A stretch of DNA of 64,000 nt from Adlercreutzia hattorii (GCF_011405655.1 NZ_AP022829.1:2465001-2529000); one strand, 5' to 3'. Positions 8,434 to 17,202 are shown, numbered from the stretch's first letter. Numbers and translations: made by a program. Notes: generated from the sequence alone by a model not told the origin.

Positions 8434-9144
8434 CTACCCCAAGGTGTCGGCCATTTTGTAACCAACGCGCTGCACCGTCAGCAGGTATTTGGGCTCGCTG
8501 GGGTTCTCCTCTATCTTCTCGCGTATCTTGCGCACGAACACGGTGATGGAGTTCGAGTGCGCGTCCACCTCCCCTTCGCCCCAGATGTACTCCTGAATCT
8601 GACCGCGCGTGAACACCTTACCCGGGTGCGTCGCCAAAAAGGCCACGATCTCGAACTCCTTGGTAGTCAAATTCGCAGGAACACCGTGCACAAGCACCTG
8701 GTACTCGTCGAAACGCACCTCCAAGTCGCCGATAGTCACCGATCCGTCGCGGGTCGTGCAGCGAGCGAAATCAATCGTATCTTTGTGACGGCGGATGTGG
8801 GCCTCGATACGCAAAATAAGCTCGGTGGCGTCGAAGGGCTTCGTCACGTAGTCGTCACCCCCGGCCCTAAACCCAATGGACTTGTCCACAATGTCGTTTT
8901 TCGCCGACAGGAAGATAATGGGAATGCGCCGCCCCTCGGCGCGGATACGCGTGCACAAATCGAACCCATTCATACCCGGCAGCATAACGTCTAAAAGCAG
9001 CAAGTCCGGTTTCTCGGCGGCAAGCATTTCCATCCCCGACTCGGCGTCAGTGGCCCCGCAATACTCGTAGCCGTTCTTCGTGAGCAGCTTCTCGATGGCC
9101 ATATGCAGGCTCTCCTCGTCATCGATGAGCATGACCTTGTACAC
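8434..9144 (-). CDS. OmpR-family response regulator
   Basis: A 236-residue two-component regulator. The receiver domain occupies about residues 1-118, with the acidic pair D-D-E near residue 7, the phospho-acceptor aspartate in L-L-L-L-D-V-M-L-P-G, and the conserved K-P-F. The C-terminal winged helix (about residues 135-232) has the OmpR/PhoB pattern L-T-x-K-E-F-E-I-V-A-F-L and V-F-V-R-K-I-R-E-K-I. The start is a GTG at 9144 behind GGAGG; the residues upstream of it in the longer frame are not receiver-like. It follows the sensor kinase gene by 105 bases and precedes the reductase operon, so it probably controls that operon. Confidence 0.92.
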   Translation of the reverse strand: MYKVMLIDDEESLHMAIEKLLTKNGYEYCGATDAESGMEMLAAEKPDLLLLDVMLPGMNGFDLCTRIRAEGRRIPIIFLSAKNDIVDKSIGFRAGGDDYVTKPFDATELILRIEAHIRRHKDTIDFARCTTRDGSVTIGDLEVRFDEYQVLVHGVPANLTTKEFEIVAFLATHPGKVFTRGQIQEYIWGEGEVDAHSNSITVFVRKIREKIEENPSEPKYLLTVQRVGYKMADTLG

Positions 9145-9249
9145 AGCCGCCTCCTCGTCTCTCGCGTTCCGCGGCCTTCGAGGCGCCACACCCCGCGACC
9201 GCCGATCCTAGACCCGCGTTTCCTGCGGGCGCAGGTGGCTCCGAGCCGC

Positions 9250-10965
9250 CTACTCGTCCTCGTCCAACTCTACCACGGCCTTGACGGGAATGCGCACGGT
9301 AAACGCACTTCCACACCCCAGTTCGCTTTCCACCCCCACGGTGTAGCCCTGGGCCGCGGCGTACTCGCGAACGAGCGCCAGACCCAGCCCGCTGCCGCCG
9401 TAAATGCGCGTGGTAGAGCTATCCACCTGGAAGAACCGGTCGAAAATGCGCTCCTGATTCTCCTTGGCGATGCCGATGCCGTTATCGGACACCGTCACCA
9501 GCACATCTCCGGTTTCCTCCTCGCGCATCGCGGAAAGGGACACCGTGCCCCCAGCCGGCGTGAACTTCACTGCATTGCTGCCCAAGTTCTCCAGAATGCG
9601 CATCATCTTCTCGTAATCGCCGGAAACGAGCGGGACATCCGGAGCCACCGTCGTCGCCAGCGTTACCCGCGCCCCCACAGCCAGAGGGCCGATGGTGCTC
9701 TGCGCCGACGCCACGATGTCGCCCAGATCCATCAGCTCCATAGACACCGCCATCGCCCCCGCGTCCGACCGGGCGATATCCAGCATGTCGTTGATCATCC
9801 CCAAAAGCACCGAGCTCGACTTGCGCACCTCTTCCCAGCTGCGACGCTCCTCCTCGTCGGCCCCGCCCGACTCCAACGCAATTTGGGCGAGCGTGATGAT
9901 GGAGGTGAGCGGCGTGCGCAGCTCATGGTTCACCATAGAGAGCAAATCGCTCTTCACCTGGGATTCCTTCGCCAGTTTCTCACTTAAGGCCTCCAGGTTA
10001 TCGCGCTGGGCAGCCAACTCCTCGTTGGCTCGGCGCAAGTCCTGGGTACGCGCCTCCACCTGCTCCTCGAGCTCCTCGTAGGTAACGCTCAGCTCGCGGG
10101 ACATGACATTGAAGCGATCGATGAGACTCGCCACCTCGCGCGCCGTGCCCGCGTCGTCCATGGATTGCCGAAGACGTCCTTCGCCCACTTCCCCGAACGC
10201 CCTCTTCATAGCCTCAAGCGGCCGCAGCACGAACACGGTCATGAGCCCGAACACCACGATGCCGATGAAGGTGGCCAGAAGCAGGAAGAAGCCCACGTCG
10301 CGGACAACGTTTTCCCGCAGGGCCTGATACTGCTGCTCCAGCGGAATGACGATGCTGATGGCGCCCCCGACGGAGTCCAGCGTCCAGCCCTCCTTGGGAA
10401 AGCCGGTGACATCGATCTCCCCGGCCGGTTCGCCATGGCACTCAAGGCAGCTCTCGTTTACCCTGAGCGCCTGCACATAGCGGAACTGCGCGGCGCCGTT
10501 GTCGGCCGAAGTTTGGGCGCGGTCGACCTCGGCCGGGTCGTCGCTCACAATGCGGAAGAACTCCTGAGTGTCCTTTTGCTCGTTGAACAGGGCCAGCGCC
10601 TCGGTTTCGAAGGCATCGGGCTTGTCCTGAGCCCGGCGCGGCTCGAAGTTCGTGTAGCGGATGGAGTAGTTGTTACCCGCCGAGAAGATGGCGCCGACGC
10701 TCTTGCCGACGATGGCGCAGTGCAGCCCCTTGAACTCGTAGACGCCCGTCGTTGTGTTGTTGATGGTGTGCTGGGAGTTGTCCATGAACTCCCACACGGC
10801 GTCCATCTCGCGCGCGAAGGTGCGCGCCTCCTCGGCGAGCGAGTCCTCCATGTTCTGGGTTTGCATGCGGATGTCGAAGAGCGTGAACACCGCGGTGGCC
10901 ACCACGAACACGAAGGTGAGCACGAGCAGCGATACCACTCGCAAGCTGATATTGCGTATCCTCAT
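9250..10965 (-). CDS. Sensor histidine kinase with haem-c-type CxxCH sensor domain
   Basis: A 571-residue membrane kinase. An N-terminal transmembrane helix (about residues 8-29) is followed by a ~190-residue extracytoplasmic domain of the Tll0287-like (DUF3365) type, containing C-L-E-C-H at residues 173-177, a c-type haem attachment motif. A second membrane helix (about 225-247), a HAMP-like linker and coiled coil follow, then the phospho-acceptor domain with M-V-N-H-E-L-R-T-P (His347) and the ATPase domain with N-A-V-K-F, D-N-G-I-G-I and G-S-G-L-G-L. Haem could sense redox state or a ligand. The start at 10965 is preferred because residues before it do not fit a membrane-sensor N terminus. 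Partner: the response regulator directly downstream. Confidence 0.9.
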   Translation of the reverse strand: MRIRNISLRVVSLLVLTFVFVVATAVFTLFDIRMQTQNMEDSLAEEARTFAREMDAVWEFMDNSQHTINNTTTGVYEFKGLHCAIVGKSVGAIFSAGNNYSIRYTNFEPRRAQDKPDAFETEALALFNEQKDTQEFFRIVSDDPAEVDRAQTSADNGAAQFRYVQALRVNESCLECHGEPAGEIDVTGFPKEGWTLDSVGGAISIVIPLEQQYQALRENVVRDVGFFLLLATFIGIVVFGLMTVFVLRPLEAMKRAFGEVGEGRLRQSMDDAGTAREVASLIDRFNVMSRELSVTYEELEEQVEARTQDLRRANEELAAQRDNLEALSEKLAKESQVKSDLLSMVNHELRTPLTSIITLAQIALESGGADEEERRSWEEVRKSSSVLLGMINDMLDIARSDAGAMAVSMELMDLGDIVASAQSTIGPLAVGARVTLATTVAPDVPLVSGDYEKMMRILENLGSNAVKFTPAGGTVSLSAMREEETGDVLVTVSDNGIGIAKENQERIFDRFFQVDSSTTRIYGGSGLGLALVREYAAAQGYTVGVESELGCGSAFTVRIPVKAVVELDEDE

Positions 10966-11030
10966 GGCCACCCCCTCGCACCGACAAGATTCTCCAAGTT
11001 CCCATGGTAACCCGACGCCCATGCACCGCA

Positions 11031-11071
11031 GCCTAAGTTTTGCCTAAGCTTTCGATTAACAGGATATTAAG
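11031..11071. promoter_or_regulatory. Candidate response-regulator operator upstream of kinase and sortase
   Basis: GCCTAAGTTTT (11031-11041) and GCCTAAGCTTT (11042-11052) are 11-base direct repeats, followed by TTAACAGGATATTAAG (11056-11071). The latter two blocks match those upstream of the dmsA-like gene. The site lies between the leftward kinase and the rightward sortase, so it may serve autoregulation of the two-component system, control of the sortase, or both. Confidence 0.6.
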
Positions 11072-11200
11072 GGATGAGGGGTGGAAATCTTGACGGGAAG
11101 TCGATAAAGTGAGGGCGAAAGCTTCGGCGCGCTCCTTGTTCCCTGTCGGCGGCGCGCATCTGGGCTGCACCGAGAAAGCATCGTGGAAAGGAAGAGCCTC

Positions 11201-11872
11201 GTGAGCCTTCGCCCCCTCCTCGCATCGCGAAAGGCAGCCAGGGCCTTTGCCCTGGTTCTCGCGGTGTGCCTGGGGCTGTCCATCATGTTGGGAGCCGCCG
11301 CGCCCGAAAGCGATGCCGACGAGGTGCCGCCCTTCCGCTTCACGGGGCGCATGGGCCAGGGCGTGTGCGACACCTTGTGGGTGTGGACCCACCACCTTGA
11401 TGAGGCCCGCCAGGATGTGCTCACCGAGCAATCCCTGCAGGCAGCGCGCCGGGCCGAGCCCGCACCTTCGGCCGACGACGACAGAACGCCCAATGCCGCA
11501 AGCAGCCTCATCTGCTTCCTCGGCGAGGAAGTGCCCTATCGCCAGGGCGAGCCAGCCGACATCACCGCGCCCGACGGCTACGCCAGCACCTGGGTGGGCA
11601 CCGGGTGCGTCTCCGACAACGCGAACACCTACTTTATCGGCCACAACCCCGGCGTCTTCGAGCGCGTCATGGATTTGGAAATCGGCGACAAGATCACCGT
11701 GTTCGACGACGACGGCGCCTCGCGTACCTACTACGTCTTCGACACGCTCTTTCTGCCCAACGGGTCGAACTACTTCGTCTACGAGGGCCGCATCGCGCCG
11801 ACCGGCGAGACCATCACCCTGCAGACCTGCACCGGAGACAACCAGCGGGTGCGCTGCGTCATGGCCCGCTAG
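11201..11872 (+). CDS. Sortase-family transpeptidase
   Basis: A 223-residue protein with an N-terminal membrane anchor (A-F-A-L-V-L-A-V-C-L-G-L-S, about residues 14-30) and a C-terminal sortase domain. Catalytic positions are recognisable: His in Y-F-I-G-H-N-P-G, Cys in L-Q-T-C-T-G, and Arg in Q-R-V-R-C-V. Sortases cleave a sorting signal and join proteins to the wall or to each other. No LPxTG-type substrate gene is adjacent. The start is a GTG at 11201 with AGGAAGAG four bases upstream; a GTG at 11183 is possible but has no site. It is divergent from the sensor kinase and may share its control region. Confidence 0.82.
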   Translation: MSLRPLLASRKAARAFALVLAVCLGLSIMLGAAAPESDADEVPPFRFTGRMGQGVCDTLWVWTHHLDEARQDVLTEQSLQAARRAEPAPSADDDRTPNAASSLICFLGEEVPYRQGEPADITAPDGYASTWVGTGCVSDNANTYFIGHNPGVFERVMDLEIGDKITVFDDDGASRTYYVFDTLFLPNGSNYFVYEGRIAPTGETITLQTCTGDNQRVRCVMAR

Positions 11873-11959
11873 GGGCGACGGGCGCGAACGTCGCGCGAAG
11901 CGCTCTCTTGTCGTGGTATCATGCGTACATTCGCCGTTATCGGACGGCACACGATACGC

Positions 11960-12042
11960 GGGGGCGTGGCGGAATTGGCATACGCAGCGGACTTAAAATC
12001 CGCCTCTTCGGATTGTGGGTTCGAGTCCCACCGCCCCTACCA
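11960..12042 (+). tRNA. tRNA-Leu (anticodon TAA)
   Basis: An 83-base cloverleaf with encoded CCA. The acceptor stem GGGGGCG pairs with CGCCCCT (one G-T wobble), the D arm contains TGGCGGAATTGG, the anticodon loop is CTTAAAA giving TAA, there is a long class-II variable arm typical of Leu, and the T arm is GTGGG-TTCGAGT-CCCAC. The next gene, on the other strand, ends at the very next base. Confidence 0.96.
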
Positions 12043-12993
12043 TCAATCTTCCCGGGCGGCCTCGAAGATCATGCCGTGGAGGATGTCCGATTCGCTGGCC
12101 GTGTAGGCGTCGGCGCCGGCCAGAGCCAGCACCTCTTCCAAAATGACGAATCCGGCCACGATGACGCCGGCGCGCTTCGGGTCGAGGCCCACCGTAGCCT
12201 TGCGCTCTTCCAGCGGCTCGGCGGCCAGACGTTCCTCGATGGCCGCAAGCTCTCCAGCAGCGACAACGGCCTTGTGCACGCGGGAGGAATCGTAGACCTC
12301 CATGGCCTCGCGGATGCTCACGACGCTCGTGGCCGTGCCGGCCACGGCCACCACGCGGTCGATGGCGAACCCGGCGGTGGCCAAGCCTTCGAAATACGGC
12401 GCCATGGTCTCGCGAATCCACTGACGGGCCGCATCCATCTGGTCTGGCGTCGGCGGATCGTCGCGGAAGAACCGCTCCGTCACGCGACGGCACCCGATGT
12501 TGAAGGAATGGGAAGCAACGGGATCCTCGCCGAAGCGGCCGGCCACCACCTCCGTCGAACCGCCGCCGATATCGACGACGAGCAGGTTCTCGCCGGGGAA
12601 ATCGCTGGAAGCGCCCAAGAACGTGAGCTGCGCCTCCCGGGAGCCGGGGATCACCGCCAACGTGACGCCGCGCTCTGCCAAGCGGGCCGCGAACTCGGGG
12701 CCGTTGGCCGCATCGCGGGAGGCTGAGGTGGCCATGGCGATGAGCCGTCGCACGGGATGCTCGGGGGTATCGTAACGTGCGAGCACCTCCAAGTAGCGAT
12801 CCACGCAGGCGAGCACCCGCTCGATAGCCGCCTCGGACAGGCGCCCCGTAGCGTCCACGCCCACGCCTAGATCGGTGATGGCGTACTCCTTGTCCACGTC
12901 GATGATGCGTCCGTCCTCCACGTCCGCCACAAGAAGACGGCAGGTCACCGTCCCGATATCCAAGGCCCCATAGCGCCCATCAGCGTACGTCAT
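12043..12993 (-). CDS. Ppx/GppA-family phosphatase
   Basis: A 316-residue protein of the actin-like ATPase superfamily. N-terminal A-L-D-I-G-T-V-T-C-R-L-L is the phosphate-1 motif and V-V-D-I-G-G-G-S-T-E the phosphate-2 motif; V-A-G-T-A-T-S matches the adenosine-type motif region. The length corresponds to the catalytic core only, without the C-terminal HD domain found in longer enzymes. The family hydrolyses exopolyphosphate or the pentaphosphate alarmone pppGpp; which one is not decidable here. It is downstream of the FtsB-like gene on the same strand. Confidence 0.9.
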   Translation of the reverse strand: MTYADGRYGALDIGTVTCRLLVADVEDGRIIDVDKEYAITDLGVGVDATGRLSEAAIERVLACVDRYLEVLARYDTPEHPVRRLIAMATSASRDAANGPEFAARLAERGVTLAVIPGSREAQLTFLGASSDFPGENLLVVDIGGGSTEVVAGRFGEDPVASHSFNIGCRRVTERFFRDDPPTPDQMDAARQWIRETMAPYFEGLATAGFAIDRVVAVAGTATSVVSIREAMEVYDSSRVHKAVVAAGELAAIEERLAAEPLEERKATVGLDPKRAGVIVAGFVILEEVLALAGADAYTASESDILHGMIFEAARED

Positions 12994-13018
12994 ATCGTGC
13001 TCCTGTCGATGTTCAACC

Positions 13019-13957
13019 TTATTCCACGCCGAAGAGGGGATCGAGGAGATCCGAGTACCAGGTGTCGGGGGCGGTGATGTCCTCGGAAACGATGTTGCCG
13101 CGGAACTCGGAGGCCTCGTCCTTTTCGTCCAGCCCGCTCACGGACACGGCGTGCTCGCCCTCGTGCACCCAGCCGAGCTGCGTGCGGGCCGCGTCCTCGA
13201 TGCCGGCCTCGGTGGAAAGGGCATCCACCGACGCCTCGATGGCGGCGTTGCGCTCCGTGACGGCCTCGTACTCGGCGGCGAGGCGGTCTCGCTCGCGGAT
13301 GTCCTGGTAGAGCTGCTGGGCCGGCCCGTAGAGGAAAGCCGCCCCCAGCCCCAGGCACAGAACCGTGGCGCAGGTGACGATGAAAGGCGCCCGAGTAAAG
13401 AAAGGAGCTTTTGCCTCGGGCATCTTGACACGTCCGGAGACGCCCGATTCCTTCTGCTGCATCCGAGACGAACGGCGGTGCGACGAGCCCATCTCGCCTT
13501 TGTACACGGCGGCGCGCGGACCGGCTTGGGAGGCGTCCGAGGGCTTGCCGGCCTCGTACTGGCGATAGTAGGCGCGACCCGCCCGCTCTTTCGCGCGCTG
13601 GCGGCGCTTCTTGCCGAACCGGGAGGTCAGGCGGCCCAAGGGCCCCAAGGGGGCTTCCAGCTCCTCGTCGTCGACATCTGCGGCGCGCGCGGCCCCGCGC
13701 GATTCCAAAGAGCCCGGCCCGCGGTGGGCGTCGCTCATGGAAAGGGGCGCGTAGCGAGAACCGGATGCCGGCGCGGCGAACGACCGGGCCGAAGAGCGCC
13801 CGGCGCTTGCGGCTCGACCGGTCACGCGCACCTCGAAATCCGGGTCATCGGCGAAGCGGCCGGCATGGGCGCGCACAGGCGGCGTCTGGCGCGCACGACG
13901 ATCCGACGCAACGCGTCGCGCTGTGTCGAAGGAAACGATATTCGCCTGTCGTGGCAC
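13019..13957 (-). CDS. FtsB/DivIC-like septum formation initiator
   Basis: A 312-residue bitopic membrane protein. A long, basic, probably disordered cytoplasmic N-terminal region (about residues 1-185) leads to one transmembrane helix (about 191-210), then a short extracytoplasmic coiled coil (R-E-R-D-R-L-A-A-E-Y-E-A-V-T-E-R-N) and a small tail with the G-W-V-H-E-G-E motif seen in this family. FtsB/DivIC proteins form part of the FtsQ-FtsL-FtsB divisome subcomplex. The long N terminus is typical of high-GC Gram-positive versions. It starts with GTG at 13957. The Ppx/GppA phosphatase gene follows within 26 bases. Confidence 0.85.
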   Translation of the reverse strand: MPRQANIVSFDTARRVASDRRARQTPPVRAHAGRFADDPDFEVRVTGRAASAGRSSARSFAAPASGSRYAPLSMSDAHRGPGSLESRGAARAADVDDEELEAPLGPLGRLTSRFGKKRRQRAKERAGRAYYRQYEAGKPSDASQAGPRAAVYKGEMGSSHRRSSRMQQKESGVSGRVKMPEAKAPFFTRAPFIVTCATVLCLGLGAAFLYGPAQQLYQDIRERDRLAAEYEAVTERNAAIEASVDALSTEAGIEDAARTQLGWVHEGEHAVSVSGLDEKDEASEFRGNIVSEDITAPDTWYSDLLDPLFGVE

Positions 13958-14056
13958 GGGAGTTCGCTCGTCCTTTCGCTGCCGGGGTTCGTTTCTGGTG
14001 CGGGTAGTCAGTCGAAAGCGGGTAGATTATCGGTCAGGCGCCGAGGCGCCCCTTGC

Positions 14057-14437
14057 TCACAAGTCGAGGCTACGGACGAACGCGCCCCATTTCTCGAAGG
14101 AGGCATCGCTGATGGCGTGTTCCATCTGGCAGGCCTCGACTTCCGCCACCTCGGGCTCGACCCCCAAGGCCTTGGTCAGAAAGTCGAAGAGCGTGCGATG
14201 GCGGTCGAGCACCGACCGACCGTAGGCGTAGCCCGCCTCGGTCAGCGTGATGTCGCCGTAGTGCGGTTGCACGACCAGCTCCTGCTCCTTCAGAGCGGAG
14301 ATGGCCTTGTTCACCGACGCTTTGGAAACGCCCAGCTTGTTGGCCACATCCACCGAGCGCACGGGCGCGTCGGTCGTGCCGCCCAGCATGACGATGGCCT
14401 CGAGGTAATCCTCGTGAGACATGGACGTTTTCACCAC
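14057..14437 (-). CDS. DtxR/MntR-family metal-dependent regulator
   Basis: A 126-residue regulator with a DtxR-type winged helix (M-S-H-E-D-Y-L-E-A-I ... V-A-N-K-L-G-V-S-K-A-S-V-N-K-A-I-S-x-L-K) and a metal-binding/dimerisation domain ending E-A-C-Q-M-E-H-A-I-S-D, where Cys, Glu and His are typical metal ligands. There is no SH3-like third domain, so it resembles MntR or short IdeR proteins. The start is GTG at 14437, six bases after AAGGAG. It sits directly after the Feo operon terminator on the same strand and is the obvious candidate to repress that operon through the dyads at 17283-17302 and 18023-18042. Confidence 0.88.
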   Translation of the reverse strand: MVKTSMSHEDYLEAIVMLGGTTDAPVRSVDVANKLGVSKASVNKAISALKEQELVVQPHYGDITLTEAGYAYGRSVLDRHRTLFDFLTKALGVEPEVAEVEACQMEHAISDASFEKWGAFVRSLDL

Positions 14438-14484
14438 AGCAATCTCCTTATCGAACAAGTCAGATCATCATAGCACGGCGCGCG

Positions 14485-14526
14485 AAGAAAAAAGAGGCTC
14501 GGAGCCGAAACTTCCGAGCCTCTTTC
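14485..14526 (-). terminator. Rho-independent terminator of the feo operon
   Basis: A perfect 12-base stem (14491-14502 with 14514-14525) with AAAGAGGCTCGG arms; read leftward it is followed by a run of six or more T residues. It lies about 20 bases after the last gene of the operon. Confidence 0.92.
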
Positions 14527-14546
14527 ACATTGTCTTCGCCAAACGG

Positions 14547-14849
14547 TTACGGACGGCGCGGGGCCTGATCCCCCACGGCCTTGGCGGCGGCTTGGGCCAT
14601 AGCCTCGGCTGCCTGGCAGCACGGCGGCATCTCGTCACCGGCACCCGTGCCGTTGATGCGGCTTGAAACGGTCGGTCGAACGGCCGAAGCGCAGTGGGAG
14701 CAGCCGGCGCAGCCCCCTTCTCCATCGCCGCAGTGGTCGCCGCAGTCGCACAGGCCGCGGCGCGTCATGCGCCGGATGGCGAGCACCGCCAGGGCCAGGA
14801 TGACCAAAAGGATGACGACAGTGGGGAAATTGAGGCTGAGCTCTTGCAT
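14547..14849 (-). CDS. FeoB-associated Cys-rich membrane protein
   Basis: A 100-residue protein: a single N-terminal membrane helix (about residues 8-24, F-P-T-V-V-I-L-L-V-I-L-A-L), then R-R-M-T-R-R and a cysteine-rich stretch C-D-C-G-D-H-C-G-D-G-E-G-G-C-A-G-C-S-H-C. This is the usual layout of the small FeoB-associated protein found next to ferrous iron transporters; it may hand iron to or from FeoB, or stabilise the complex. The C-terminal 45 residues (including M-P-P-C-C) are an extension. The start is supported by AAGGAG seven bases upstream. Confidence 0.85.
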   Translation of the reverse strand: MQELSLNFPTVVILLVILALAVLAIRRMTRRGLCDCGDHCGDGEGGCAGCSHCASAVRPTVSSRINGTGAGDEMPPCCQAAEAMAQAAAKAVGDQAPRRP

Positions 14850-14865
14850 AATGGCTCCTTGCAAC

Positions 14866-17202
14866 TTAGGCGTTCTTTCTCGCCGCTTCCAGCCTGCCCG
14901 CGCCCTTGGGCTTGGCGGCCGGGCGGAACAGCAGGTACAGCATGCCCGCGGCCACCACGACAGCCAAAGCCGTGAACGGGCCGAAGGCGATCTCACCGGC
15001 GATAAGGCCGCCGAACTGGTAGATCATGAGGCCCACGCACCAGGCGAAGGCGCACATGTAGCCGATGGCGGCCCAGGTCCACTTCGCCGACATCATCTGG
15101 CGACGGATAGTGCCGATGGCCGCGAAGCACGGCGCACACAAAAGATTGAAGGCGCAGAAGGCCATGATGGCCGCCGAGCTGCCGCCGAGCATGGCGGCAA
15201 ACGAGGCCCACAGCGACGGGTCGGTCTCGCCGATTTCCTCGCCGAGGCTCGTGATGACGCCCACGGTGGCCACGACATTCTCCTTGGCCACAAGGCCCGT
15301 GATGGAGGTGACGGTAGATTCCCAGTTGCCGAAGCCGAGCGGCGCGAAGATCCAGGCGAGCAGGTTGCCGAGGCCGGCCATGAGGCTGTACTGGATATAG
15401 TCGTCAACCTCGGGGTCGAGCAGGCCGAAGGAGCCCTCGTAGAAGCCGAAGTTCAGCAGGAACCAGATGACCATAGAGGACAGGAAGATGATGGTACCGG
15501 CTTTCACCACGTAGCTGCGCACGCGCTCCCACATGGAAAGCAGTACGTTCTTCACCGTGGGCAGATGGTATTGGGGAAGCTCCATGATGAAGGGGGCGAC
15601 CTCGCCGGAGAAGGCGCGGAACTTCTTCAGGATAATGCAGGACAAGATGATGGCGAACAGCCCCAGGAAGTAGAAGACGGGCGCGACCCACCAGGTTGCC
15701 TCGTAGTCGCCGCCGGCCAGGGCGCCGAAGACGAGCGCGATGATGGGCAGCTTGGCGCCGCAGGGGATCATGGTCGTCGTCATGATGGTCATGCGGCGGT
15801 CCTTCTCGTTCTCGATGGTCTTGGTGGCCATGACTGCGGGCACACCGCAGCCGGAGGCAATGAGCATTGGGATGAAGGATTTGCCGGACAGACCGAAGCG
15901 GCGGAACACGCGGTCCATGATGAAGGCGACGCGGGCCATGTATCCGCAGCCCTCCAAGAAGCCAAGCAGGATGAACAGCACGATCAGCTGCGGGATGAAG
16001 CCGATGACGGCGCCCACGCCGGCGATGATGCCGTCCAGCACGAGCGACTGCACCCAGGGAGCGGCGCCGATGGATTCAAGCCAGCCGCCCACCACGACGG
16101 GCACGCCCACGTGGTAGAAGCCGTAGTCGGCCGGATCGGGCTCCTCCAACTCGCCGGCTTCGAAGGCAGCCACGCCCTCGTCGGTCTCGAGGATGCCCTC
16201 GAACTCCTCGACGGCGGCCTCGTACTGTTCGGTGCCGGTGTAGAGCCAGCCATCGCCGAACAGGCCGTCGTTGGCCCAGTCGGTCACGATGGTGCCCACG
16301 GTGGACACCGAGATGTAGTACACGAGGAACATGATGACGATGAAGATCGGGATGCCCAGGATGCGGTTGGTGACCACGCGGTCGATCTTCTGGGTGGTGG
16401 TCATGGTCTTCGGGGACTTCCTCACGCAGGCGTCACAAACCTCCGTGATATTGTCGTAACGCTCGTTGGTGATGATGGACTCGGCGTCGTCGTCCTCCGC
16501 ATCTTCCAGACGCTCGCGGATGGCGGCGATCTTCGAGAGCGCGGCGGCCGGCAGGTTCAGCGCGTCGATGGTGAGCTGCTCGCCTTCCAGGAGTTTGATG
16601 GCGTACCAGCGAGCATGGCGGCCCTTGATGGCCGCGCCGGCCACGTCGATGACCTGGGCTAAGGCCTCTTCCACCTCGTTGGTGAAGCGCAGGGTGGTCG
16701 CAGGGGCGGCGCCCTTCTTGCCCGCCTCGATGGCGGCCTTCACGACCTCCTCCATGCCGCGGCCCTTGAGCGCCGAGGTCGGCACCACCGGGCAGCCCAA
16801 GCGCTTGGCAAGGGCATCGACGTCGATCTTATCGCCGTTTTTCTCCACGAGATCCATCATGTTGAGGGCCACGACGGTGGGGATGCCCAGATCGATGATC
16901 TGGGTGGTGAGGTAGAGGTTGCGCTCGAGGTTCGTCGCGTCCACCAGGTTGATGACCGCGTCCGGTTTGCCGCTCATGAGGTAATCGCGGGTGACGATCT
17001 CCTCGGGGGTGTAGGGCGAGAGCGAGTACACGCCGGGCAGGTCGGTGACGACCACCCCCTTATCGGCGCGGTAGCGGCCCTCTTTTTTCTCAACGGTCAC
17101 GCCGGGCCAGTTTCCCACGTACTGGTTCGCGCCGGTCAGATCGTTGAACATGGTCGTCTTGCCGCAATTGGGGTTGCCTGCAAGGGCAATGTTGATAGCC
17201 AT
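14866..17202 (-). CDS. feoB: Ferrous iron transporter FeoB
   Basis: A 778-residue membrane GTPase. The N-terminal G domain has G1 (G-N-P-N-C-G-K-T-T), switch residues G-N-W-P-G-V-T-V-E-K, G3 (D-L-P-G) and G4 (N-M-M-D), within about residues 1-170. Two gate regions follow (I-P-C-G-A-K-L-P at about residue 485 and P-C-F-A-A-I-G-T in the last quarter), the conserved cysteine-containing pore motifs. It imports Fe2+. It is downstream of two FeoA genes and upstream of the Cys-rich partner. The start at 17202 follows AAGGAAAGG. Confidence 0.97.
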   Translation of the reverse strand: MAINIALAGNPNCGKTTMFNDLTGANQYVGNWPGVTVEKKEGRYRADKGVVVTDLPGVYSLSPYTPEEIVTRDYLMSGKPDAVINLVDATNLERNLYLTTQIIDLGIPTVVALNMMDLVEKNGDKIDVDALAKRLGCPVVPTSALKGRGMEEVVKAAIEAGKKGAAPATTLRFTNEVEEALAQVIDVAGAAIKGRHARWYAIKLLEGEQLTIDALNLPAAALSKIAAIRERLEDAEDDDAESIITNERYDNITEVCDACVRKSPKTMTTTQKIDRVVTNRILGIPIFIVIMFLVYYISVSTVGTIVTDWANDGLFGDGWLYTGTEQYEAAVEEFEGILETDEGVAAFEAGELEEPDPADYGFYHVGVPVVVGGWLESIGAAPWVQSLVLDGIIAGVGAVIGFIPQLIVLFILLGFLEGCGYMARVAFIMDRVFRRFGLSGKSFIPMLIASGCGVPAVMATKTIENEKDRRMTIMTTTMIPCGAKLPIIALVFGALAGGDYEATWWVAPVFYFLGLFAIILSCIILKKFRAFSGEVAPFIMELPQYHLPTVKNVLLSMWERVRSYVVKAGTIIFLSSMVIWFLLNFGFYEGSFGLLDPEVDDYIQYSLMAGLGNLLAWIFAPLGFGNWESTVTSITGLVAKENVVATVGVITSLGEEIGETDPSLWASFAAMLGGSSAAIMAFCAFNLLCAPCFAAIGTIRRQMMSAKWTWAAIGYMCAFAWCVGLMIYQFGGLIAGEIAFGPFTALAVVVAAGMLYLLFRPAAKPKGAGRLEAARKNA

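Noticed and set aside
11960-12042. tRNA-Leu as attachment site of a genomic island
   Set aside because: No integrase and no repeated tRNA 3' end were seen in the window; housekeeping genes lie on both sides.
14581-16662. Open frame of 693 codons opposite feoB
   Set aside because: Antisense shadow with low-complexity His/Asp/Gly sequence; feoB on the other strand has all family motifs.
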